A stretch of DNA of 6,501 nt from Fen-671 sp035502515. GTDB taxonomy: Bacteria > Actinomycetota > Acidimicrobiia > Acidimicrobiales > Palsa-688. Shown in pieces: positions 1 through 5,551 of this stretch. Made by a program: the position numbers and the translations under genes. The notes beneath the pieces were generated by a model. That model saw nothing but the letters and a program-made list of their open reading frames with translations, had not been told where the DNA came from and ran no database searches. The DNA lies in assembly GCA_035502515.1 (NCBI GenBank), contig DATJUH010000043.1, forward strand, positions 1 through 6,501. The letters are read 5' to 3'. Positions within the stretch are counted from its first letter, which is position 1, and the number at the start of each line of letters is the position of its first letter.

Positions 1-1
1 C

Positions 2-580
2 GATGTGCCGATAGAGGACTGCATCGAGCCGACTAATTTACGCAACCTTTTCCTGGTGCCGGCGACAATCGACCTGGCAGGGGCGGAGATCGAGCTGGTG
101 CCGGCCTTCAGCCGGGAGCTTCGTCTGCGACGGGCGTTGGGAACTGTGGTCGGGGACTTCGACTTCCTTATGATCGACTGCCCGCCGTCCCTGGGCTTGC
201 TCACTGTGAACGCTTTGTCCGCGGCGCAGGAGGTGGCCGTTCCCATCCAATGCGAGTACTACGCCCTCGAAGGGCTCGGGCAGTTGCTCAACAACATCGA
301 ACGGGTCAGGTCCAACCTCAACCCCGGGCTCAGCGTGACGACGATCATCATGACCATGTATGACGCCAGAACCCGCTTGGCGGAGCAAGTCGTCGAAGAG
401 GTACGCCGGCACTTCGGCGACCGGGTATGCCGAAGTGTCGTCCCGCGGACCGTCCGGTTGTCGGAAGCTCCGTCGTTTGGTCAACCCATTGTGGTCTTCG
501 ACCCTACGTCGAGGGGTGCGACGGCCTACCGGGAACTAGCGAAAGAGGTGAGTGGTGGCGCGCCGCAGCGGGTTGGGTAG
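2..580 (+). CDS. parA: Chromosome-partitioning ATPase ParA (5' truncated by window edge)
   Basis: This is the C-terminal three quarters of a ParA/Soj-type ATPase. The ATPase works with ParB bound to parS sites to move the origin region. The reading frame is already open at base 2; the GTG at base 5 is only an in-frame codon. The missing N-terminal part, roughly 80 residues by family length, would hold the deviant Walker A P-loop. Visible family signatures are NLFLVPATIDLAGAEIEL, the Walker B-like strand FDFLMIDCPPSLGLLT, and the C-terminal block PRTVRLSEAPSFGQPI, all typical of chromosomal ParA rather than MinD. The TAG stop at 578-580 lies inside parB, so the two genes overlap and are probably translationally coupled. 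No disruption is seen in the visible part. Family assignment is firm, and the role follows from the family and the parB neighbour. Confidence 0.96.
   Translation, partial: DVPIEDCIEPTNLRNLFLVPATIDLAGAEIELVPAFSRELRLRRALGTVVGDFDFLMIDCPPSLGLLTVNALSAAQEVAVPIQCEYYALEGLGQLLNNIERVRSNLNPGLSVTTIIMTMYDARTRLAEQVVEEVRRHFGDRVCRSVVPRTVRLSEAPSFGQPIVVFDPTSRGATAYRELAKEVSGGAPQRVG
542..550 (+). promoter_or_regulatory. Ribosome binding site of parB, inside parA
   Basis: AAAGAGGTG closely matches the anti-Shine-Dalgarno complement. It lies within the last codons of parA. Its GAGG core is 3 bases from the GTG at 552 and 6 bases from the GTG at 555, which favours the second GTG as the true start. The site suggests that parB is translated from the parA message. 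Confidence 0.7.
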
Positions 581-1427
581 AGGCTTGAGTGCGTTGATCC
601 CCACGGACGCCCAGAGGGAGAGGGGTGCGCTGGTCGAACTGGCGGTGACCGTCATACGGCCGAACCCTCGACAGCCCCGTGAGCATTTTGATGAGGACGC
701 CCTGGCTGCCTTGACTGCCTCGGTCCGTGAGATAGGCATCCTGCAGCCCATCCTGGTACGACGCGTAGGTGAGAGCGAATACGAGCTGATCGCCGGGGAG
801 AGGCGCTGGCGGGCGGCCCGCAGGGCGGGGCTTGACACCCTCCCTGCCATCGTTCGTGACGCCTCGGAAGGTGAGAGCCTACAGCAGGCGCTCATCGAGA
901 ACCTCAATCGGGAAGAGCTCAACCCGCTCGAAGAGGCGGCGGGGTACCAACAGCTCATAGAAGACTTCGGGTTCACTCACGAACAACTCTCGACCCGGGT
1001 GGGCAAGAGCCGGGTGACCATCACCAACGCCCTCCGGCTCTTCCAGCTACCTCCGTCAGTTCAGCGCCTGGTAGCGGACGACCGCATTACCGCAGGGCAC
1101 GCCCGAACTCTGCTGGGGACACCCGACCGTTCGTTTCAAGAGGCACTGGCGCGACGCGCCGCCAACGAGCAACTTTCTGTTCGCGCCGTGGAGGAAGCTG
1201 TCCGTCGCCACAATCAGCTTTCGGAACCCGAAGAAAGCTCCCCGCCCCGTCCGCCTCCCACCCGGCTCCGGCCACCCGGCGTCTTGGAACTCGAGGAACT
1301 GTTGGCTGAACACTTGAGCACCAAGGTCCGGGTGGACATGGGCGCCAACCGGGGGAAGGTCATTATCGAGTTCGCCACCCTCGAGGACCTCGAGCGGATC
1401 TACAAGTCGATGACGGAGCCAGGCTAA
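555..1427 (+). CDS. parB: Chromosome-partitioning protein ParB (parS-binding CTPase)
   Basis: ParB binds centromere-like parS sites, loads and spreads as a CTP-dependent clamp, and stimulates ParA. Domains in order: an N-terminal ParA-interacting start (ARRSGLGRGLSALIP); the CTP-binding ParB/Srx fold with PNPRQPR at about 36-42, GERRWRA at 81-87 and ENLNREELNP at 115-124; a helix-turn-helix parS reader at about 140-165 (FTHEQLSTRVGKSRVTITNAL); a proline-rich linker at about 220-235; and a C-terminal dimerisation domain ending near residue 290. The length (290 aa) is normal. GTG codons at 552 and 555 can both start the protein. I chose 555 because GAGG at 545-548 then has a 6-base spacer, and the protein begins in the usual (M)ARRSGLGRGL way. 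The start lies inside parA, which indicates coupling. The stop codon touches the minus-strand terminator serving the convergent trx genes. No parS-like 16-mer was seen in the window. Confidence 0.97.
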   Translation: MARRSGLGRGLSALIPTDAQRERGALVELAVTVIRPNPRQPREHFDEDALAALTASVREIGILQPILVRRVGESEYELIAGERRWRAARRAGLDTLPAIVRDASEGESLQQALIENLNREELNPLEEAAGYQQLIEDFGFTHEQLSTRVGKSRVTITNALRLFQLPPSVQRLVADDRITAGHARTLLGTPDRSFQEALARRAANEQLSVRAVEEAVRRHNQLSEPEESSPPRPPPTRLRPPGVLELEELLAEHLSTKVRVDMGANRGKVIIEFATLEDLERIYKSMTEPG

Positions 1428-1448
1428 AAAGAGGCTTCAAAGGCCTCT
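1426..1448 (-). terminator. Rho-independent terminator for the leftward trxA transcript
   Basis: A perfect 6-bp stem (AGAGGC 1430-1435, GCCTCT 1443-1448) encloses a 7-base loop. On the minus strand the stem is followed by TTTTT (complement of 1426-1430), the normal intrinsic-terminator layout. On the plus strand the bases after the stem are GAAGTG, with no U-tract, so it should not stop parAB transcription efficiently. The U-tract overlaps the parB stop codon (1425-1427). It lies about 95 bases past the trxA stop and probably prevents trx transcription from running into parB. The stem is short, so strength is uncertain. Confidence 0.65.
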
Positions 1449-1486
1449 GAAGTGACCTGGAACCTGAGGATCGGCTCACCTCGACC

Positions 1487-1518
1487 TCATCCACAGCTGT
1501 GAAAAATCTTGTGGATGG
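1487..1518. promoter_or_regulatory. Cluster of three DnaA-box-like 9-mers in the parB-trxA gap
   Basis: Three 9-mers resemble the DnaA box TTATCCACA (relaxed TTWTNCACA) within 32 bases. TCATCCACA is at 1487-1495 on the plus strand (8 of 9). TTTTTCACA is at 1498-1506 on the minus strand and fits the relaxed form fully. CCATCCACA is at 1510-1518 on the minus strand (7 of 9). The two outer boxes form an exact 8-bp inverted repeat (CATCCACA / TGTGGATG) with a 14-base spacer, and CACAGCTGTG at 1492-1501 is itself a 10-bp palindrome. This could be a DnaA-binding site near oriC, or a hairpin in the 3' tail of the trxA message. DnaA binding is inferred from motif similarity only. Confidence 0.45.
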
Positions 1519-1542
1519 CCGATATTCGCCCCCCGGTGCGAC

Positions 1543-1872
1543 CTACGAGAGGTGCTTGCTCAGCTCCTGCAGCAATTGGGCTTTGCCTTTGGCCCCTACC
1601 AGTCGCAACGCCGGCACGCCTTCCTTGAACAGGATCAGTGTCGGGACGCTCATTACTTCGAAACGGCGGGCGACCTCGAGGTTGTCGTCCACGTTGACCT
1701 TCCCGATACGCAGACGCCCCTCGTTCTCTTTGGCGATCTCGTCGAGGACAGGCTCAATCAGCTTGCACGGACCGCACCACTCCGCCCAAAAGTCGACCAG
1801 CACCGGCTCCGAAGCGGCCACTACCTCTTCGTCAAAGGTTGCATCTGTGAGTGCAGTGGTCAGTTGTGACAT
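1543..1872 (-). CDS. trxA: Thioredoxin
   Basis: This is a 109-residue classical thioredoxin, the cytoplasmic dithiol protein that reduces protein disulfides and is recharged by thioredoxin reductase. The redox-active WCGPC motif is at residues 32-36 in the context FWAEWCGPCK. The cis-proline facing the active site is Pro77 in MSVPT, and Asp27 (VDFW) is the conserved buried acid. There is no signal peptide and the length is standard. The ATG at 1872 is preceded by AAGGGTGAG (1882-1890), a good ribosome binding site with about 9 bases of spacing. Its partner trxB lies 225 bases upstream on the same strand. A SigR-type promoter in that gap (1945-1971) suggests independent induction by thiol stress, with a leader of about 65 bases. 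The transcript probably ends at the hairpin at 1426-1448. Confidence 0.97.
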   Translation of the reverse strand: MSQLTTALTDATFDEEVVAASEPVLVDFWAEWCGPCKLIEPVLDEIAKENEGRLRIGKVNVDDNLEVARRFEVMSVPTLILFKEGVPALRLVGAKGKAQLLQELSKHLS

Positions 1873-1944
1873 CTCGAATAACTCACCCTTTCATTGGCGA
1901 CCGCCCACGTAGGCCCGTCGCGCTGGCCGTGCAGCTTCAAGTAC

Positions 1945-1971
1945 AACCGTTCTGGTCCCCGGCACATTCCC
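1945..1971 (-). promoter_or_regulatory. SigR/SigH-type promoter of trxA (GGGAAT-N18-GTT)
   Basis: On the minus strand, GGGAAT (1971-1966) is followed by exactly 18 bases and then GTT (1947-1945). This equals the published consensus of the actinobacterial thiol-stress sigma factors SigR (Streptomyces) and SigH (mycobacteria). Transcription would begin near 1938, leaving a leader of about 65 bases before the trxA ATG. The same motif with identical spacing occurs upstream of trxB, which makes chance unlikely. The sigma factor gene itself is not in the window. Confidence 0.7.
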
Positions 1972-2097
1972 TCGCCAGGGGCTACGGGGAACAGGAGAGA
2001 CGCCGCCCCACAAGCGCCCGGCTCGACCATTCCGAACTCCCGGGCCTGGAAAACTGTAGCCGGGGCGTGAACACCCATGGGCCAGGGTCAACCAGGT

Positions 2098-3072
2098 TCA
2101 GCCGGCGGCGTGCTCCTCCAGCCAACGTTCGGCGTCGATGGCCGCCATGCACCCGCTGCCCGCCGCCGTCACGGCCTGACGGTACCGATGGTCAGCCACG
2201 TCCCCGGCGGCAAAAACACCATCGACGGATGTGGCGGTGGTGCCGTCGTGGGTCAGCACATAACCGCGGTCGTCCAGGGCCAGGTGGTCCCGGAGAACAT
2301 CGGTGTTCGGCACGTGGCCTATGGCAACGAACAAGCCTGTCACCCCAAGGACCTGTTCCTGGCCCGTCTGCACGTTCCGAATCTTCAGGCCTTCAACCTT
2401 ATTGTCCCCGACAACCTCGGTGACCACGTTGTCCCAGACAAAGTGGACCTTCGGGTTGGCCTTCGCCCGGTCTTGCATGATCTTCGATGCCCGCAGCTCA
2501 CGGCGCCTGTGGACTATCGTGACCGACTCGGCGAACTTGGTCAGGAATATGGCCTCCTCGAGGGCAGAGTCGCCCCCGCCGATGACGGCCAGGTCCTGCC
2601 CGCGGAAGAAGAACCCGTCACAGGTGGCGCACGTGGACACGCCATAGCCCAGCAACCTTCGCTCTGAAGGCACGTCCAACATGAGGGCGCGGGCCCCCAT
2701 GGCGACGATCAGCGCGCTGGTTTCGGCCTGAAGCTCTTCGCCGCTCGAAGGGTCGCGGTACCAGACGGTCTGCGGGCCTCCGTCCTGAAGCTTCACGCGA
2801 ACGGCTTTCGCAGGTACCAACTCGGCGCCAAACCGTTCCGCTTGGGCTCGCATCTGGTCCATCAACAGCGGGCCCAGGATCCCTTCCGGGAACCCGGGGT
2901 AATTCTCCACTTCCGTTGTCAGCATGAGCTGGCCTCCGGGCTGGTCGCCCGTCGACGAGGGTTCTCCCTCGAGCACCAGCGGCCTGAGGTTGGCCCGAGC
3001 CGTATACAAAGCAGCCGTCAAGCCGGCGGGCCCAGAGCCAACGATAATTACTTCTCGCCTGTCGTTGTCCAT
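2098..3072 (-). CDS. trxB: Thioredoxin reductase (NADPH, FAD-dependent)
   Basis: TrxB is a cytoplasmic homodimeric flavoenzyme passing electrons from NADPH through FAD and a Cys pair to thioredoxin. With the chosen start it has 324 residues, the usual size of the low-molecular-weight bacterial type. Visible elements are the FAD dinucleotide fold VIIVGSGPAG (8-17), the PGGQLM segment (45-50), the redox motif CATCDG (148-153), the NADPH fold VIGGGDSALEEA (163-174), the NADPH-phosphate region HRRRELRASK (about 188-197), and the C-terminal FAD motif FAAGDVAD. The frame also has a GTG at 3102 with a good GAGGAG site. I prefer the ATG at 3072 because a SigR-type promoter (3097-3122) would start RNA near 3090, downstream of that GTG, and because a 10-residue extension (MVGRLGKWSE) is unusual for the family. 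TrxA, its substrate, is the next gene. A second promoter could still use the longer start. Confidence 0.97.
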   Translation of the reverse strand: MDNDRREVIIVGSGPAGLTAALYTARANLRPLVLEGEPSSTGDQPGGQLMLTTEVENYPGFPEGILGPLLMDQMRAQAERFGAELVPAKAVRVKLQDGGPQTVWYRDPSSGEELQAETSALIVAMGARALMLDVPSERRLLGYGVSTCATCDGFFFRGQDLAVIGGGDSALEEAIFLTKFAESVTIVHRRRELRASKIMQDRAKANPKVHFVWDNVVTEVVGDNKVEGLKIRNVQTGQEQVLGVTGLFVAIGHVPNTDVLRDHLALDDRGYVLTHDGTTATSVDGVFAAGDVADHRYRQAVTAAGSGCMAAIDAERWLEEHAAG

Positions 3073-3074
3073 TT

Positions 3075-3082
3075 CACTCCAC
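3075..3082 (-). promoter_or_regulatory. Ribosome binding site for the ATG start of trxB
   Basis: GTGGAGTG on the minus strand places GGAG (3080-3077) 4 bases before the ATG at 3072, which is slightly close but usable. It falls inside the short leader (about 18 bases) predicted from the SigR-type promoter, so it supports the ATG over the upstream GTG at 3102. Confidence 0.55.
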
Positions 3083-3096
3083 TTTCCAAGGCGGCC

Positions 3097-3122
3097 AACC
3101 ACTGGAGCTCCTCAAGTATTCC
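3097..3122 (-). promoter_or_regulatory. SigR/SigH-type promoter of trxB (GGAAT-N18-GTT)
   Basis: On the minus strand, GGAAT (3122-3118) is followed by exactly 18 bases and GTT (3099-3097), matching the SigR/SigH consensus. The predicted RNA start near 3090 leaves a leader of about 18 bases before the ATG at 3072. In Streptomyces coelicolor the trxBA operon is a known SigR target, so the assignment agrees with the gene it precedes. The -35 element lies within the proximal copy of a 15-bp tandem repeat. Confidence 0.7.
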
Positions 3123-3142
3123 GGCCGCAAGTATTCGGGCCG
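3113..3142. repeat. Two tandem 15-bp repeats at the trxB promoter
   Basis: CAAGTATTCCGGCCG (3113-3127) is followed immediately by CAAGTATTCGGGCCG (3128-3142), 14 of 15 bases identical. The single difference changes GGAAT (gene-proximal copy) to CGAAT (distal copy) on the minus strand, so only the proximal copy carries an intact SigR-type -35 element. The repeat could be a small local duplication or a paired operator; its period of 15 bp is not a whole number of helical turns. Confidence 0.7.
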
Positions 3143-3212
3143 TCCCCCCTGCAGGCCGGCCTCAGCACGCCCCGAACGCCGTCGCGAGTATGGAGGGCAG
3201 CTCAGCGGGGGC

Positions 3213-3623
3213 TCAGTCCTCCTCGCCCCCCTTCCAGAGAATCAGAACAGCGCCGGCAATGAAGAACAAGCCCCCGAATGTCACGTAACCAAGCCAGACG
3301 CGACGACCGAGAGGCTCTATCGGCACGTAGACGTCCCATATGCGCACGAGGCTGATGATCAGCAATACGAAGGCGGCGATCAGGGCGACGATCACTACCA
3401 CGCCGTAGACGAGCGCCCGGAGGGCGGTCTGGGCCCGGGTCGTTGTCCTCGCCTTCAGCCACCCGACGCCCTGGACGACGTAATCGGCGAGCTGGTCGGC
3501 CCAGATGTCGAGTTGAGTCTTGCCGTTCCGGGTGCTTTGTGGCCCCCCCGTCAGGCCCACTCCGTCGCCGCTGCTGTGATCGCCCGAGGCCGACGTCGGA
3601 AGATCCTGGTTTTCGGGCGCCAT
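3213..3623 (-). CDS. Small two-helix membrane protein of unknown function
   Basis: I do not recognise a named family for this 136-residue protein. Residues 1-35 are polar, Ser/Gly/Asp-rich and probably disordered. Residues 36-62 (TQLDIWADQLADYVVQGVGWLKART) look like an amphipathic helix. Two hydrophobic segments follow at about 70-93 and 109-130, joined by a short loop containing VPIEPLGRR, and the tail ends in acidic KGGEED. There is no signal peptide; both ends are probably cytoplasmic. It starts 49 bases after the kinase stop and is likely co-transcribed with it, which makes it a candidate kinase partner or substrate because the N-terminus has several Ser/Thr. The ATG at 3623 lacks a clear ribosome binding site and directly abuts a hairpin (3624-3641). 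In mycobacteria the position between the kinase-like gene and trxB is held by sigM and its regulator; this protein resembles neither. Confidence 0.8.
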   Translation of the reverse strand: MAPENQDLPTSASGDHSSGDGVGLTGGPQSTRNGKTQLDIWADQLADYVVQGVGWLKARTTTRAQTALRALVYGVVVIVALIAAFVLLIISLVRIWDVYVPIEPLGRRVWLGYVTFGGLFFIAGAVLILWKGGEED

Positions 3624-3641
3624 GCGGGCAGATTAGCCCGC
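3624..3641 (-). promoter_or_regulatory. Hairpin directly abutting the start codon of the small membrane protein
   Basis: GCGGGC and GCCCGC pair perfectly around the 6-base loop TAATCT on the minus strand, and the 3' arm ends at the base before the ATG at 3623. It occupies the place of a ribosome binding site, so it may lower translation or make it depend on ribosomes arriving from the kinase gene. It lacks a U-tract, so it is not a typical terminator. Confidence 0.5.
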
Positions 3642-3672
3642 TCGGCCCGCCAGGCACAGGTTTGACCCGCAA

Positions 3673-5514
3673 CTACCGGACGAGTAGTTCCTGGACTTGG
3701 GCCTGCTGCGTTGGACCGGGGTCGGTCATCCACAGGAGCACCCAGCTGGCTTTTCGGTCGCCCAGGGAAAATGTGGTGCTCCCGTATATGGGGGACTGCC
3801 TGGCTGTGGCCGCGCCCCATCCGCTCAACGCCGAGGCATCGGAGTTCGAGGTGAAGGTTTCTGCGCTCCACCCCTGCATGGACGTGGTCACCACCAGATC
3901 GTGCAGCGTGTGCTGGGACCCCAGTTTCATCACCAGGCCGAACCCCCCGTAGCCGCCGAAATTGGGCCCGTTGTAGACGGCACTTTCCCATGAAGTGGAC
4001 GGGTTCCCGTCGATCAGGTTGTGCAGTTCGTTCAAATTGTCGTTAGGGACGTTGCCGTCCTGAGTTAGTTCACTCACCGAAAGAACCCGGATTTGCGTGT
4101 TGTCGTTGCGAAGGCTGGCGTTCGTCTGCGAACTCGCGCTTTGGCCTGTCCCTCGAGGAGCTGGCGGCTGCGCCCGCCATAGCGCCACCGCTGCCACCAC
4201 GCCGGCCACCAGGAGCCCACCAACAACAACGGTGGCGATGATGCCCGGGCGGCGGCGAAAGCCCTCTTTGCGCCGCTTCTTCGCTGCCTTCCGGCTCCCG
4301 TTGGCGTGGGAGGGTGCGCCGGCGCTGCCTTCGTCCGGCAGAGCGACGGTCCCTCCAGAAGAACGCTGACGCACCGTCGCCCCGTACGACGGGCTTTCCT
4401 GGGCGGTGGCGAAGTGACCGGCGACGGCGAGACCTTCGTTCGACCAGGAAGGACGCTCACCATCTGCCGGCGCTTGAACCGCTTGTTCGCCGGTCGGGAT
4501 GGCGGCCGGGCCGAGCTGCAGGTAGGCACCGGGCTGGCTCTGAGCCGGCATGCCCAGGCTCTTGCTGATGGCCATCAGAGCCCCACCGAGGACGAGGGCG
4601 GACGGAACACGCTTCTCGGGGTCTTTTACGAGCAGAGCGTCAACCAGGTCCCCCAGCCCCGGAGGTAAGCCGGGCCGCAGGTCGTCCAGATGAGGCGCCG
4701 GCTGCTGCACGTGAGCCAGCGCGGTGGCCATGTCCGTCGTCCCCTTGAACGGCGGCCCGCCGGCCAGCATCTCGAACAAGACCACCCCGAGGGAATAAAG
4801 GTCGGCGCGAGCGTCCGGTTCGTGGCCCTGGACCTGCTCCGGGGCAAGGTACTTGGGCGTGCCCAGCACCGTCCCCGTGGCAGTGAGGTCGGCACCGGCG
4901 GCTGCGGCCGCCTTGGCTATGCCGAAGTCAGTAACCTTCACGCGCACCATACCTCCGCCCTCGTCCCTCAATAAGACGTTGGCGGGCTTGATATCGCGAT
5001 GAACGAGGCCCTGAGCGTGCGCGTATGCAAGTGCATCTGTCACCTGAGCGACGAGCGCCACCGCCAGTTCGGGCTGCAGGGGGCAAGCCCGCGCAATCAG
5101 GTCCCGGAGGGTCTCGCCGGGCACGAGCTCCATCACTATGAACGCGGTGCTCGGTGGTGCCGGCCACGGCAACTCGGCGCTTTCGCTTTCGTCGCTTGAC
5201 CACCCTCCCGACAAAAGGGCACCCGGTCCGGCCCTGCCTTCGCCAAGGGGCGTAACCCCGGCGTCAAACGTGGCCACAATCCCGGGGTGCACCAGGCGAG
5301 CCGCCGTCACCGCTTCTCGACGGAACCGCTCTCTCAGGTGGGGGTCGGCGGCCAGGTGGGCCAGGAGCATCTTGACCGCCACCGGACGGCTCAAGACCTC
5401 ATCGCGGCCCTCCCATACCTCCGCCATGCCGCCTTTCGCCAGCGGCTGAACCAGGCGGTACCGCCCTGCCAGGGCCCGTGGCACACCGGGCGCAACACCT
5501 GCCACGTCAGACAA
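3673..5514 (-). CDS. Transmembrane Ser/Thr protein kinase with MviN/discoidin-like outer domain
   Basis: This 613-residue protein has three parts. A cytoplasmic PknB-like kinase domain (about 19-312) shows an ATP loop LAKGGMAEV (25-33), Lys48 in VAVK, the helix-C Glu67, HRDIKPAN (172-179), DFG (196-198), an activation loop LTATGTVLGTPKY and APE (about 223-225), so it looks active. A Pro/Ser-rich linker with a basic stretch (RKAAKKRRK, about 407-415) leads to one membrane helix (about 424-446). The outer C-terminal domain (about 470-613) has the F5/8-type-C signature LIDGNPSTSW (about 500-509) and resembles the C-terminal domain of mycobacterial MviN (MurJ). There are no PASTA repeats. Oddities: the first and third Gly of the ATP loop are Ala, and there is an insertion of about 35 residues (88-123) in the N-lobe. 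The start is a TTG at 5514 with a poor ribosome site; GTG at 5505 is an alternative. It begins 37 bases after degV. Likely role (inference): sensing the cell-wall state and phosphorylating envelope-synthesis proteins. Confidence 0.93.
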   Translation of the reverse strand: MSDVAGVAPGVPRALAGRYRLVQPLAKGGMAEVWEGRDEVLSRPVAVKMLLAHLAADPHLRERFRREAVTAARLVHPGIVATFDAGVTPLGEGRAGPGALLSGGWSSDESESAELPWPAPPSTAFIVMELVPGETLRDLIARACPLQPELAVALVAQVTDALAYAHAQGLVHRDIKPANVLLRDEGGGMVRVKVTDFGIAKAAAAAGADLTATGTVLGTPKYLAPEQVQGHEPDARADLYSLGVVLFEMLAGGPPFKGTTDMATALAHVQQPAPHLDDLRPGLPPGLGDLVDALLVKDPEKRVPSALVLGGALMAISKSLGMPAQSQPGAYLQLGPAAIPTGEQAVQAPADGERPSWSNEGLAVAGHFATAQESPSYGATVRQRSSGGTVALPDEGSAGAPSHANGSRKAAKKRRKEGFRRRPGIIATVVVGGLLVAGVVAAVALWRAQPPAPRGTGQSASSQTNASLRNDNTQIRVLSVSELTQDGNVPNDNLNELHNLIDGNPSTSWESAVYNGPNFGGYGGFGLVMKLGSQHTLHDLVVTTSMQGWSAETFTSNSDASALSGWGAATARQSPIYGSTTFSLGDRKASWVLLWMTDPGPTQQAQVQELLVR

Positions 5515-5551
5515 GGCTAGTGCCCCGAAGGGTGCATTGGCCGGGCGGCCG

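Noticed and set aside
1..1430. A parS site expected near parAB
   Set aside because: I looked for matches to TGTTTCACGTGAAACA and saw none in the window; the nearest sites are presumably outside.
1884..1895. A three-codon upstream frame (ATG AAA GGG TGA) in the trxA leader overlapping its ribosome site
   Set aside because: The frame is too short to distinguish from chance, and its bases are explained by the Shine-Dalgarno sequence of trxA.
1860..2091. Two overlapping minus-strand open frames in the trxB-trxA gap (66 and 72 residues)
   Set aside because: Neither has a good ribosome binding site or recognisable protein features, and the SigR-type promoter of trxA lies within them.
2077..2667. 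A long plus-strand open frame of 196 residues opposite trxB
   Set aside because: It lies antisense to an unmistakable trxB, shows no recognisable domain and fits the open-frame shadow expected from GC-rich codon use. The same applies to other frames opposite parA, parB, the kinase and degV.
3153..3162. Palindrome AGGCCGGCCT between the small membrane protein and trxB
   Set aside because: Short GC palindromes are expected in GC-rich DNA, and there is no U-tract or conserved motif context.
3726..3734. Another TCATCCACA DnaA-box-like 9-mer
   Set aside because: It is isolated and lies in kinase codons for conserved-looking residues (WMTD), so it is best explained by coding sequence. It also shows that a single such 9-mer is weak evidence.
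5539..5550. Inverted repeat GGCCG-GG-CGGCC at the end of degV as a terminator
   Set aside because: The loop is only 2 bases and no U-tract follows on the minus strand, so it is unlikely to stop transcription before the kinase gene.
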